DNA of 37,240 nucleotides from Oscillospiraceae bacterium. GTDB lineage: Bacteria; Bacillota; Clostridia; Oscillospirales; Acutalibacteraceae. Position 1 is the stretch's first letter; every line of letters starts with the position of its first letter. Below, one piece after another: positions 1 through 7,144 of the stretch. The DNA is taken from NCBI GenBank assembly GCA_015065865.1, contig SVPM01000015.1:1-37240 (forward strand), read 5' to 3'. The position numbers and the translations under genes are program-made. The notes beneath the pieces are model-generated. The model was given only the letters and a program-made list of their open reading frames with translations. It was not told the origin of the DNA and made no database searches.

Positions 1-66
1 ACATCGCAGAAACGTGTTTCTCCTACTACCCCTCCGATTTTTGGTCGCTCTCACGGCCAAAAATCA

Positions 67-86
67 CCTCCCCTGACAAGGGGAGG
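67..86. repeat. Small palindrome CCTCCCC-TGACAA-GGGGAGG
   Basis: A 7-bp perfect stem (67-73 with 80-86) around a TGACAA loop. A sister hairpin, TCCCTC-TGAC-GAGGGA, lies at 10011-10026. Both sit next to hairpins that share the loop TTTCGCAAAGAAA or close to it. They look like remnants of a short dispersed palindromic repeat. The rest of 1-190 shows no supportable gene; a 62-codon open frame across it has no ribosome binding site and simply reads through the repeat. Confidence 0.45.
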
Positions 87-193
87 CAAGGCTTCTTTGA
101 TCGTTTCATTGTCCATCTTTTCAAGATATATCTTTTCCCACTCACCGCTAAAGCTTTTTTGAACCACCGGCATAGCCGAGGGCTTTCGCTCAC

Positions 194-232
194 AAAAAAC
201 AGGCGGTTTCGCAAAGAAACCCGCCTGTTTTT
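194..232 (-). terminator. Intrinsic terminator (bidirectional), end of DinB-like gene
   Basis: The stem AACAGGCGG / CCGCCTGTT closes a loop containing CGCAAAG, with A-runs on the left and T-runs on the right. On the minus strand the stem is followed by a run of six T, which suits termination of the gene ending at 287. It would also work for plus-strand transcription. Confidence 0.75.
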
Positions 233-286
233 GTTATATTTTCTTTATATATTACTAATTGTATTGATTTTCAAAAACATACCCCT

Positions 287-982
287 CTAAAATCGGAAGG
301 TGTTTTGCACGCTGCTGTCCCCCAGTTTCTGCGCCAATCGCCACATCGCGCGGGCGTGAATACGGTCGTGCCACAAAAAGCGGCGCAGCACTTTGCTCAG
401 CGACCACCACTCGCCGAACCCGTCTTTGCGCGGGGCAACGGCGAGAAAATCTTCCGCTTCTTCCAACGCCTCCAAGCCCGCCAGACGGCAGGTGAAGATG
501 TCGCCCTCGTTATCCGCCGTCACACCGAGTTTATCAAAATAGGCGGCGTTGACGTTTTTGGTATGTTCATACATCGCCCGTGCACTGCGCGGCACCGTAC
601 CGTAAAACGTTTCCCGCGGTGGATCGGCAGCGGCATCCGCATCGGCAAACGAGCGATACATTGTAAGAACGTCTTTGGCCGAGGACAGCACCAACCCTTT
701 CAGTACTTCGTATTCCATAGGAGCGAGCGGTGTGCGTTCGGTATCGAAGATCACTTCGGAATCCGCATCCGCTATCGCGAGATAACATTCTGCCTCCTGC
801 ATCACCGTTACCTCGCCGTCGGGGCAGGGCAACTCCGCCCACCGACTGTACGCCGCCGCTTCGGCCGGCATTTTTGCCATTGCTTCCGCAAGGCTCGCCC
901 CGCGGGTATACGCTCCCACGCGATCCACCGAAAACAGCAGCGTATCCTCTCCGTTGTGTTCCCATACACAGCGAATATCCAT
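287..982 (-). CDS. DinB-like protein with HicB-like N-terminal segment
   Basis: A 231-residue cytoplasmic protein. The first ~50 residues (GAYTRGASLAEAM region) resemble the HicB antitoxin-type ferredoxin-like fold. The C-terminal half has the spaced histidines of the DinB/YfiT metal-binding four-helix bundle (an H near residue 137, then WHDRIHARAMW near 205-215). DinB-family proteins include thiol-dependent transferases and many proteins of unknown role; no substrate can be named here. I start at the ATG at 982 because AGGTGA lies 7 bases upstream, rather than at the GTG three codons earlier. It is monocistronic, followed by a strong terminator at 194-232. No HicA-like partner is visible, so a toxin-antitoxin role is unlikely. 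Confidence 0.7.
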   Translation of the reverse strand: MDIRCVWEHNGEDTLLFSVDRVGAYTRGASLAEAMAKMPAEAAAYSRWAELPCPDGEVTVMQEAECYLAIADADSEVIFDTERTPLAPMEYEVLKGLVLSSAKDVLTMYRSFADADAAADPPRETFYGTVPRSARAMYEHTKNVNAAYFDKLGVTADNEGDIFTCRLAGLEALEEAEDFLAVAPRKDGFGEWWSLSKVLRRFLWHDRIHARAMWRLAQKLGDSSVQNTFRF

Positions 983-1086
983 TGTTATCACCTCGCACTA
1001 TAATAAAGGTAAAAGGTGCGAAATCCAAAGATGCTCGCCCCGATTTGTGCATATCTTCCAAATATTAAAAACTTCGTATAAAACTA

Positions 1087-1115
1087 TTGACATTTCTGTT
1101 TTTTCCCGCTATACT
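1087..1115 (+). promoter_or_regulatory. Strong sigma-A promoter for small RNA
   Basis: TTGACA (1087-1092), a 17-bp spacer and TATACT (1110-1115) form a near-consensus housekeeping promoter. The predicted start is about 1121-1123. There is no protein-coding gene downstream on the plus strand for more than 4 kb, so the product is expected to be RNA. Confidence 0.85.
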
Positions 1116-1121
1116 GTAAGT

Positions 1122-1288
1122 GACAAAAGGAGAAAGGAGTGAGGCACCGTGAAGATCGTAACGTCGCGTTTCGGTTTAGCATCGTATCGGTGGGCGCTCC
1201 CTCCGGAAAAGGTTAGGTTCCCACTTAAAACTTACAGTGCCGATGCATAAGCCGAATTCACAAAACAGGCTTATGCATCTTTTGTTTT
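1122..1288 (+). ncRNA. Candidate small structured RNA (~165 nt), unassigned family
   Basis: It begins at a consensus promoter and ends in a strong intrinsic terminator, with no convincing ORF between them. Internal pairings seen: GGCAC (1143-1147) with GTGCC (1237-1241) as a closing stem, and GTGGG (1190-1194) with CCCAC (1220-1224) around a purine-rich loop. It does not match the sequence signatures I know for TPP, SAM, FMN, lysine, glycine, cobalamin or T-box leaders, SRP RNA or tmRNA. It could be an independent trans-acting RNA (6S-like or raiA-like) or a leader whose terminator attenuates the larger RNA downstream. No decision is possible from sequence alone. Confidence 0.6.
1242..1288 (+). 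terminator. Intrinsic terminator of the small RNA
   Basis: A 12-bp perfect stem, GATGCATAAGCC (1242-1253) with GGCTTATGCATC (1268-1279), is followed by TTTTGTTTT. It stands between the small RNA and the large structured RNA, so it is either the end of the first transcript or an attenuator for the second. Confidence 0.88.
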
Positions 1289-1303
1289 CCCTAAAATGAG
1301 AAA

Positions 1304-1732
1304 GAGGTGGGTCCGATGAAGAGTGAAGAAAGCATACAGCCCGTTTGTCGGGCCGCCCTTATGAAAGCATAAGGGTGAACACACCGTGCAACGGCAGAAG
1401 AACAAAGATAAAAGAACGGCTGAACGTTGCGATGTAACGAGAAAGGATTTGAGTCCCGTGTACGGGTGATAACGTTCAATCAAATGCAAGCAACCTGTTA
1501 TAGGAAAGGAATGAGTCCCGTGTACGGGTGATGCTTTGACGTAGTGTACACAGTTCGTGAGAAGATCGGTTAAGTCGGCCACCGCCTGATGAAGAGAAGA
1601 TCGAGAGCAAATGTTCTGCGAAAAAAGGGTGGCAAAACGGTAACAGACAACTCCACCGCGCGGCACACAGGATGTCGCGACGGCACGGTGAACGGTTTCG
1701 CGGTGTAAATAGAAACACGGCAGACCCACCGT
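1304..1732 (+). ncRNA. Candidate large ornate non-coding RNA (~430 nt)
   Basis: There is no plausible CDS here, but nested complementarity is dense. The ends pair as GGTGGGTC (1306-1313) with GACCCACC (1723-1730). Inside are GCCCG/CGGGC (1339-1353), CCCTTATG/CATAAGGG (1356-1375), GCCACC/GGTGGC (1578-1583 with 1628-1633) and CACCGCG/CGCGGTG (1654-1660 with 1699-1705). An exact 20-nt module, GAGTCCCGTGTACGGGTGAT, occurs twice (1451-1470 and 1513-1532), each copy preceded by GAAAGGA and forming a CCCG-UGUA-CGGG hairpin. GATGAAGAG also occurs twice (1315 and 1588). The strand is inferred from the upstream promoter and transcript order; a TAAAAT at 1292-1297 could be its own -10 element but lacks a good -35. 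Size and style resemble large bacterial RNAs such as OLE, ROOL or GOLLD, but I cannot assign it to any. No RNase P, tmRNA or intron core motifs were recognised. Confidence 0.6.
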
Positions 1733-1798
1733 TATATATAGAGGTACACTACCCAACACAACGATTCTTAAACTTTTTTCGATAAATAGTAACCACAG

Positions 1799-1826
1799 AC
1801 GCCGAACGGCAATCGCCGTTCGGCGT
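1799..1826. repeat. Perfect 12-bp hairpin
   Basis: ACGCCGAACGGC (1799-1810) and GCCGTTCGGCGT (1815-1826) flank an AATC loop. Neither side has a proper T-run, so it is not a classical terminator by itself. It may protect the 3' end of the large RNA or act with the next hairpin. Confidence 0.6.
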
Positions 1827-1835
1827 TAGACTGTC

Positions 1836-1865
1836 AAAAAAGGCCGGCATTAGCCGTCCTTTTTT
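1836..1865. terminator. Bidirectional intrinsic terminator
   Basis: AAAAAAGG-C-CGGC, loop ATTA, GCCG-T-CCTTTTTT. The symmetric A/T tails make it functional in both directions. It separates the plus-strand RNA region from the minus-strand gene ending at 2004. The stretch 1866-2003 between them holds only short hairpins (for example GTGGGC-TTGC-GCCCAC near 1896-1911 and a GTGAGAG/CTCTCAC pair near 1918-1948) and no gene. Confidence 0.8.
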
Positions 1866-2003
1866 CTCTGTCTGCCGCCTGCGGGTGGGCTTATCCGTGG
1901 GCTTGCGCCCACTCGACGTGAGAGGAGACCCTGACGGTTCTCTCTCACACCCTCCCTCCGTTTTCCGTGTCTGCGTGAAGTTTTTTTGTCGCGCTTACGC
2001 CGT

Positions 2004-2747
2004 TTATTTCCGATATACCACCGTGCGGCCCTCTTTCGGCAGGCGGGTGATCGCACCGGCCTCCTCCAAACAGCGCACCGCCCGCCACAGCGTGCGGCCG
2101 CGGCGCCCCAGTGCGCGGGCCAATTCGGCGGCGGTAAAGGTTTCGGGCAACGGCGGCAACAGCGCGGCAACGTCACCCAACCCGTGCAGTATCCTCTCGT
2201 CGACCACCGCAAGCGGTATACGGTCGGCACGGTGCGAGCCGCGTTTGCCGTCTTTTCCCCAGCCGTCCTGCAAGCGATATTCTTCCATATCCACCATCAG
2301 CAACCACACGGTTAGCGGATGCGCGGTCGGGGTCTGCCAACAGGCGGTCAACCAAAACAATTCCGACAGCGCATCCCACGCCTTTCCCGTTTTGGGTGAA
2401 CGGCGGCCTTCGCCGCTCTCACCCGTTGCAGGGTCGATCCAACGCACCCATTTGCGGTGCGGCAGAGGCATCACCACCGTAACGGGATGGTGTGCGAGCA
2501 GTTTCGGCAGTTTTTTCTTCAGCGGGTACAACCCCACCGTTTGCACTTCGATGACCGTTTCACCGTCAAAGATATCCGCCACCGCACCGTCCAGCACCAC
2601 TTCATGAAACGCCGCATTCGGTTGCAACCAGAATTTTAACGTGCTGTGTAGGGTGCGTTCGGATAATCGGCCGATACCCGCACCGTCCAGTGCCCGTGCG
2701 GCGTCGTATGCCGCCGCCAGTGTCGGGTCTTGTTTCACATCGATCAT
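2004..2747 (-). CDS. Nuclease-like protein with C-terminal helix-turn-helix (PD-(D/E)XK-type core suspected)
   Basis: A 247-residue protein of no firmly recognised family. Around residues 55-75 it has D58 in GAVADIF, then E67 and Q69 in VIEVQT, then a basic LKKKL stretch. This is the D...ExQ/K arrangement of PD-(D/E)XK endonuclease folds. The last ~60 residues (FTAAELARALGRRGRTLWRAVRCLEEAGAI region) look like a winged helix. I place the start at 2747 because this ATG overlaps the thioesterase stop as ATGA, which implies translational coupling; an earlier in-frame ATG at 2771 would lie inside the upstream gene. Nuclease activity is inference; it could equally be a DNA-binding regulator. Confidence 0.65.
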   Translation of the reverse strand: MIDVKQDPTLAAAYDAARALDGAGIGRLSERTLHSTLKFWLQPNAAFHEVVLDGAVADIFDGETVIEVQTVGLYPLKKKLPKLLAHHPVTVVMPLPHRKWVRWIDPATGESGEGRRSPKTGKAWDALSELFWLTACWQTPTAHPLTVWLLMVDMEEYRLQDGWGKDGKRGSHRADRIPLAVVDERILHGLGDVAALLPPLPETFTAAELARALGRRGRTLWRAVRCLEEAGAITRLPKEGRTVVYRK

Positions 2748-3478
2748 ACCGTGAGCCTTCCCACGAAGCAACGGGTCTCTCCCGCCCGCGCTTCCACAAA
2801 ATGATGTTCACCCGCCGTACCGTAATACAGTGTGAGGGTATCCCCCTCCCGCGCTTCGGTCAAATATTGCAAGGCGTAGGCTTTCGGCGGCTGTTCCCGC
2901 ACGGCAGCGGGAACAAAATCACACAACAAGTCGGCATACACCGTGTTGTTTAAATGGCGGTTGAAATCTACGGAGGAATGGCGCACCGTCCATTCCCCCA
3001 CCGCCGTAAGCGGCGGCACTTCTTTCAAAGCGGGCGGGAGCGGACACGCCGTTTCCTGCGCGGCGGTCGGCAACCCGTGCATATCGATCACCGTCGGGCG
3101 ACACAGACGATGGGTGTTCACGTCCACCAATGCAAAGCTCGCCATACTTTCGGTCAACCGTTCACCAGCCGCGTCCAACAAGCGGTAGCCGCGGAAGAAT
3201 TGTACCCCGTGAATGTGATCGCTCCACGTTTGCAAGGTCACCTCTTTGCCGTGCTCCGGCAAGCGATGAATCACCCCGCAACCGCGCGTCAACACAAACG
3301 CCACCCCCTCGGTCGCCAGTGCGCGCCAATCCATTCGGTAGCGTTTGGTCTGCCGCTCACCGATCTCTTGTTGCCAGCGAAGCAGTGCCGACAGGCGCAA
3401 CCTGCCGTCTGCTGCCGCATCGTAAGTCGGTGTGACCATCGGCATCGAAAAGGTGTATTCCGTGTCTAAAACCGCCAT
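2744..3478 (-). CDS. Acyl-ACP thioesterase (FatA/FatB-like)
   Basis: A 244-residue tandem hot-dog protein of the acyl-ACP thioesterase family, which hydrolyses acyl-ACP to free fatty acid in the cytosol. The N-terminal half holds the usual long helix (RLRLSALLRWQQEIGE, about 27-42). The C-terminal hot-dog carries NRHLNNTVY, with the catalytic-type N173 and H175. Length is normal for bacterial members. It starts at the ATG at 3478, preceded by GAGGGG. Its stop overlaps the start of the next gene (ATGA), so the two are probably one unit. The upstream gap to parB's terminator has only a weak promoter. Chain-length specificity cannot be read from the sequence. Confidence 0.9.
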   Translation of the reverse strand: MAVLDTEYTFSMPMVTPTYDAAADGRLRLSALLRWQQEIGERQTKRYRMDWRALATEGVAFVLTRGCGVIHRLPEHGKEVTLQTWSDHIHGVQFFRGYRLLDAAGERLTESMASFALVDVNTHRLCRPTVIDMHGLPTAAQETACPLPPALKEVPPLTAVGEWTVRHSSVDFNRHLNNTVYADLLCDFVPAAVREQPPKAYALQYLTEAREGDTLTLYYGTAGEHHFVEARAGETRCFVGRLTV

Positions 3479-3550
3479 TTCAGCCCCTCGTTTCGTTATG
3501 TTTAACCAGATTTATACTTTTTGTATACAAGCCCTCAAACCTGCCCCCAT

Positions 3551-3580
3551 AAAAAGCGGGCGGAAGTCCCCCTCCGCCCG
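3551..3580 (-). terminator. Terminator of the parAB operon
   Basis: CGGGCGGA (3557-3564) pairs with TCCGCCCG (3573-3580). On the minus strand the stem is followed by CTTTTT. It lies 11 bp beyond the parB stop codon. Confidence 0.8.
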
Positions 3581-3590
3581 TCCGTATATT

Positions 3591-4454
3591 TTATTTTTCT
3601 GCGGGCACCAGTTGGTTAGCCAAGCCTTTCAGATCGTCCTCATCGTAAAATTCCAGTTGCAAAAGGCCGCCGCTTTTCCCTTCGACCACCTGCACACGAC
3701 GGCCCAGATGTTCGGTGAGCGCCAGTTCCACTTCGCTGTAAAAACTGTTCTTGGCAAAGGCGGTCATCGGCTTTTCTTCGGCGGGTTTCTTCTTCGCGTT
3801 CTTCGCCATACGCTCCAATTCACGCACCGACAACCCCTTGGCGATCGCTTCTTCGGCGGCCGCCGTCTGCTCCGCTTCGGTTTCGAACGCCAGCACGGTG
3901 CGGGCATGCCCCGCCGAAAGGCGGCCGTTTTCCACCATACCCGCCACAGCCGCAGGCAGGTTCAACAGTCGCAGAGCATTTGCCACCGCAGGGCGGGATT
4001 TGTTCACCACCCGTGCGGTTTCTTCCTGCGTCAGCGCATAGGTTTCCATCAAGGTGCGGTAACCGTTGGCTTCTTCCATGGGATTTAGGTCTTCCCGCTG
4101 CAGGTTTTCGATCAACGCCAACTGCGCGGCTTCTTTGTCGGTCATTTCGCGCACGGTAACCGGCACTTCGGTGAGACCGGCCATGCGCGAAGCGCGCCAA
4201 CGCCGTTCACCCGCCACCAGCTGATACGTGCCGTCCGCCAACGGGCGCACCAACAGCGGTTGGATCACACCGTGTTGTGCGATCGAATCCGCAAGTTCCG
4301 TCAGCGCATCTTCGTCAAACTGTTTACGGGGCTGTGCGCGGTTGGGGACGATCTCACTCAGCCGCAACGATACGACTTTACCCGCCTCCTCGGCACTGTT
4401 TTCCAAAAACAGGGCGTCCAACCCTTTGCCGAGTCCGCCTTTTTTTGCCGCCAT
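3591..4454 (-). CDS. parB: Chromosome partitioning protein ParB (Spo0J)
   Basis: A 287-residue CTP-dependent DNA clamp that loads at parS and organises the origin region for segregation. It has the CTPase boxes GERRWRA (82-88) and ENLQREDLNP (116-125), a helix-turn-helix around 140-165 (LTQEETARVVNKSRPAVANALRLL), a KKKPAEEK linker and a C-terminal dimerisation domain. The start overlaps the parA stop by one base (TGATG), so the two are translationally coupled. The two parS sites seen in this window are 7-9 kb away, near and inside mnmG-operon DNA. A second ParB-family gene lies at 11566-12357; this one is assigned as true ParB because it is paired with ParA and matches the Spo0J boxes better. 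Confidence 0.97.
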   Translation of the reverse strand: MAAKKGGLGKGLDALFLENSAEEAGKVVSLRLSEIVPNRAQPRKQFDEDALTELADSIAQHGVIQPLLVRPLADGTYQLVAGERRWRASRMAGLTEVPVTVREMTDKEAAQLALIENLQREDLNPMEEANGYRTLMETYALTQEETARVVNKSRPAVANALRLLNLPAAVAGMVENGRLSAGHARTVLAFETEAEQTAAAEEAIAKGLSVRELERMAKNAKKKPAEEKPMTAFAKNSFYSEVELALTEHLGRRVQVVEGKSGGLLQLEFYDEDDLKGLANQLVPAEK

Positions 4455-5230
4455 CAGAACGCGCCTCCCTTGTTTTTCTTGATCAATTCTTCCGCCAGTG
4501 CGGCATATGCTTTGGCGCCCTTACCGCCGCGGTCGTAATAATGAATGGGCTGACCGTAACTCGGCGCTTCCGATAACCGCACACTGCGCGGGATCGGCGT
4601 GCCGAACACCTTACGGGGAAAGAACTTCTTCACTTCCGCCACCACCTGTTGGGTGAGGTTCAAACGCCCGTCATACATGGTGAGCACCACGCCTTCCAGA
4701 TCCAGCGCGGGATTATACAATCGCTTGACCTGCCGCACGGTGGCCATCAACTGGGACATACCGTCCAGTGCGTAGTATTCGCACTGCAGCGGCACCATAA
4801 AAGTATCGGCCGCGCACAGTGCATTCAAACTGAGCAACCCCAGTGAAGGCGGACAGTCGATAAACACAAAATCGTATTGTTCACGCAACGAGGCAAGTGC
4901 CGCCTTCAGGCGATTTTCGCGGCGGTTGGCATCCACCAGTTCGATCTCCGCACCCGCCAGTCGGGTGGAACAAGGAATCACCGCGAGGTTTTGATACGCC
5001 GTCGGCACCACCGCGGTTTGCGGTGTCACTTCCCCGATCAGCAATTCATAAGTCGAGGCGGACGCTTGACGTTTATCCACACCGACACCGCTGGTCGCAT
5101 TTCCTTGGGGATCCAGATCCACAAGCAAACAACGTTGTCCCGCCGCCGCCACAGCTGCCGCAAGATTCACCGCCGTGGTAGTCTTACCCACGCCGCCTTT
5201 TTGATTAAAAACCGCGATAATTTTTCCCAC
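4454..5230 (-). CDS. parA: Chromosome partitioning ATPase ParA (Soj)
   Basis: A 258-residue deviant Walker ATPase. The P-loop KGGVGKTT lies near residues 11-18, followed by the Walker A' DLDPQGN segment and FIDCPPSLG. These are diagnostic of the ParA/Soj family, which works with ParB in origin segregation and regulates DnaA in relatives. I prefer the GTG at 5230 over the GTG at 5239: AGAGGG lies 8 bases before the former but directly abuts the latter, and MGKIIAVFNQKGG is the usual family start. It is first in the parAB operon and transcribed from a promoter at 5264-5291. Confidence 0.96.
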   Translation of the reverse strand: MGKIIAVFNQKGGVGKTTTAVNLAAAVAAAGQRCLLVDLDPQGNATSGVGVDKRQASASTYELLIGEVTPQTAVVPTAYQNLAVIPCSTRLAGAEIELVDANRRENRLKAALASLREQYDFVFIDCPPSLGLLSLNALCAADTFMVPLQCEYYALDGMSQLMATVRQVKRLYNPALDLEGVVLTMYDGRLNLTQQVVAEVKKFFPRKVFGTPIPRSVRLSEAPSYGQPIHYYDRGGKGAKAYAALAEELIKKNKGGAF

Positions 5231-5263
5231 ACGGTTCACCCTCTCTTATAATATACACCTTTC

Positions 5264-5291
5264 AGTATACCACATTTTTGTCGATTTGCAA
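5264..5291 (-). promoter_or_regulatory. Promoter of parAB
   Basis: On the minus strand: TTGCAA (5286-5291), a 16-bp spacer, then TATACT (5264-5269). The predicted transcript starts about 25 bases before the parA start codon. Confidence 0.65.
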
Positions 5292-5313
5292 GACCTTTTC
5301 GCATCTTGCAACA

Positions 5314-5331
5314 AGGGGTATGTTTTTGTAA
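5314..5331 (+). repeat. Dispersed motif AGGGGTATGTTTTTGTAA, copy b
   Basis: The 15-bp core AGGGGTATGTTTTTG (5314-5328) recurs exactly at 6990-7004 (plus) and 272-286 (minus), and with a two-base deletion at 16609-16621. This copy lies in the parA/clc divergent intergenic region. Confidence 0.5.
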
Positions 5332-5395
5332 TCTCGCATTTTTCTCTACTCTCGGTATAATTAGTATATAATATTACTTATTTTCCGCCTTTTGC

Positions 5396-5423
5396 TTGAC
5401 ATACTCTTATGGTGTGCTATACT
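5396..5423 (+). promoter_or_regulatory. Promoter of the CLC gene
   Basis: TTGACA (5396-5401), a 16-bp spacer, TATACT (5418-5423). Transcription would start about 5430, just ahead of the GAAGGAG ribosome site. Confidence 0.8.
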
Positions 5424-5453
5424 AAGGTCATTGTGTGAAGGAGATGGCTCTGT

Positions 5454-6989
5454 ATGAAGAAACAGCAGATCGTAAAGATCCATTTAAAGTCCTCGGTGTT
5501 GCCGGCTTTGTTTTTCGGCGCCTTTTCGGGGGTGATAACCGGCGCGGTCGTCACGGTATATAAATGGTTGGCCGCCCGCGCGACCGCTTCTTCTGCCGTC
5601 CTCTTCACCTTCCTGCGCCACCATATGTGGGCCATCCCCTTGGCGCTGTTGCTTTTGGTGGCGGCAGGTATCGGGCTCGGCGCACTGTACCACCGCCAAC
5701 CGCAACTGCGCGGGGGCGGTATTCCCACGGCGGTGGGCGCAATGCGCGGCACGTTGCCCGCCAACAGCCTGCGGAGCACGCTCGCTTCCGCCGCACTTTC
5801 GCTGTTTGCGTTTTTCTGCGGTGTGCCGCTCGGCACCGAAGGACCATCGGTACTGCTTGGCACAGGTTTGGGCGGTGTTGCCGCACGTAAGGCCCCCAAA
5901 AAATGGCACGCATGGGAGCGCTTTTCCATGACGGGCGGTGCATCGGCCGGTTTCTCCACCGCCACCGGCGCACCGCTTTCGGGCATTCTGTTTGCGGTGG
6001 AGGAGGCTCACCGCCGTATCTCCCCCCTCATCGTGCTGACGGCGGTCGTATCGGTGCTGTTTTCCGAAGTCACCTCCGCCCTGCTCGCGCCTCTGTTGGG
6101 GTGTGAGACCGCACTTTTCTCTTTCGCGACGTTTGCACCGCTCTCGCTGCGGGAGATCTGGTTGCCGCTTACGATCGGCGTGTGCACCGGTGTGTTTGCG
6201 GTGCTGTTTTTGCGTGGGTACGCACTGCTTGCACGGCAATTGCGCCGCCTGCCCCCCACTGCCGTGTTGTGCGGCGTGCTGCTGCTCACCCTGTGTGTCG
6301 GGCTTTGCTCCGATTCTTTTATTTCCACCGGTCACGGCTTGATCGAGCAACTGTTTGAACACACCCCCGCCCTGTGGATGCTGGTCGCTATCCTCATCGT
6401 GCGCGCGGTGCTCTCGCTGTCTGCCAACCTCTCGGGTATCACCGGCGGCATCTTCCTGCCGTTGATGGCTGTCGGTGCGGTGGTGGCCGCTCTGCTCGGC
6501 CGCGTGTTGTGTATGCTCGGCACAAGCGCCGCGTTCTTTCCGCTGATCCTCTGTCTGGGTATCTGCGGTTGTATTGCCGGCATGATGAAGATGCCGCTTA
6601 CCGCCATTCTGTTTGCGGTGGAAGCGCTCGGTATGTCACAAAATCTTTTGGCGGTGATCGTGGTGTGTGCAGTCGCCTACATTATCCCCGAGGCCTTAAA
6701 AGAAGATTCGGTGATGGAGCGTGTTCTGCACCGCCACCAAGAACATCGCACCCACGGCAAAGAGCGTGTTGTCTGTGAACGTGAGTTTGTGATCGAAGAC
6801 AACGCGTTTGCTGTGGGCAAAGAGGTGCGCGATATTTTCTGGCCGCACGGCGTGTTCGTGCTCTCGGTTCAAAAAGGGAGCGAACCCTCACCGCTGCTTT
6901 CCCCCGGCGACGTGCTTCTGGTGCAAATTCAAAGCTTTGATATCGACCATACCGTTGCGGCCCTGCAGGCGATCACCGCGTCCGTTTAA
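5454..6989 (+). CDS. CLC-family chloride transporter with C-terminal TrkA-C domain
   Basis: A 511-residue integral membrane protein of the CLC family. The selectivity-filter segments are GGGIP (87-91), GTEGP (127-131, gating glutamate E129) and GIFLP (332-336). The FAVEEAH segment (181-186) retains the glutamate pair at the position of the intracellular proton glutamate of ClC-ec1, which favours a proton/chloride antiporter over a channel. The first filter motif has Gly where Ser is usual (GSGIP). Residues ~430-511, ending in the LLSPGDVLLVQ region, form a TrkA-C/RCK-C-type regulatory domain. It starts at the ATG at 5454 after GAAGGAG and is monocistronic, divergent from parA. Confidence 0.92.
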   Translation: MKKQQIVKIHLKSSVLPALFFGAFSGVITGAVVTVYKWLAARATASSAVLFTFLRHHMWAIPLALLLLVAAGIGLGALYHRQPQLRGGGIPTAVGAMRGTLPANSLRSTLASAALSLFAFFCGVPLGTEGPSVLLGTGLGGVAARKAPKKWHAWERFSMTGGASAGFSTATGAPLSGILFAVEEAHRRISPLIVLTAVVSVLFSEVTSALLAPLLGCETALFSFATFAPLSLREIWLPLTIGVCTGVFAVLFLRGYALLARQLRRLPPTAVLCGVLLLTLCVGLCSDSFISTGHGLIEQLFEHTPALWMLVAILIVRAVLSLSANLSGITGGIFLPLMAVGAVVAALLGRVLCMLGTSAAFFPLILCLGICGCIAGMMKMPLTAILFAVEALGMSQNLLAVIVVCAVAYIIPEALKEDSVMERVLHRHQEHRTHGKERVVCEREFVIEDNAFAVGKEVRDIFWPHGVFVLSVQKGSEPSPLLSPGDVLLVQIQSFDIDHTVAALQAITASV

Positions 6990-7007
6990 AGGGGTATGTT
7001 TTTGTAA
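6990..7007 (+). repeat. Dispersed motif AGGGGTATGTTTTTGTAA, copy c
   Basis: This copy begins directly after the clc stop codon, on the same strand. It is identical to copy b over 18 bases. Confidence 0.5.
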
Positions 7008-7066
7008 CCTTTGAGTTTTTTATACACTTCGTATTATGCGTTGATGATATTACACTTTTACGCCAA

Positions 7067-7102
7067 AAACCCTCGCTTTCTCCGCAGAGAAGGCGAGGGT
7101 TA
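7067..7102. terminator. Bidirectional terminator between clc and the oxidoreductase
   Basis: CCCTCGC(T)TTCTC and GAGAA(G)GCGAGGG pair around a CGCA loop, with AAAAA to the left and T-rich sequence to the right. It serves the two converging genes. Confidence 0.8.
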
Positions 7103-7144
7103 CGCTTTTTCCTATAGTGCTGTGGAAGGGGGCGATACCGCCGA

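Noticed and set aside
26-214. 62-codon minus-strand ORF at the left edge
   Set aside because: Reads through palindromic repeat DNA and a terminator; no ribosome site or family.
287-982. HicAB toxin-antitoxin interpretation
   Set aside because: Only a HicB-like N-terminal segment is seen, fused to a DinB-like domain; no HicA gene adjoins it.
1304-1732. Identification of the large RNA as RNase P RNA, tmRNA or a self-splicing intron
   Set aside because: The conserved RNase P core, the tmRNA tag and TCCACCA end, and intron domain V or P7-type cores are not visible.
1271-1759. 162-codon minus-strand ORF over the large RNA region
   Set aside because: Low-complexity Cys/His/Phe-rich peptide without ribosome site; explained by the RNA stems on the other strand.
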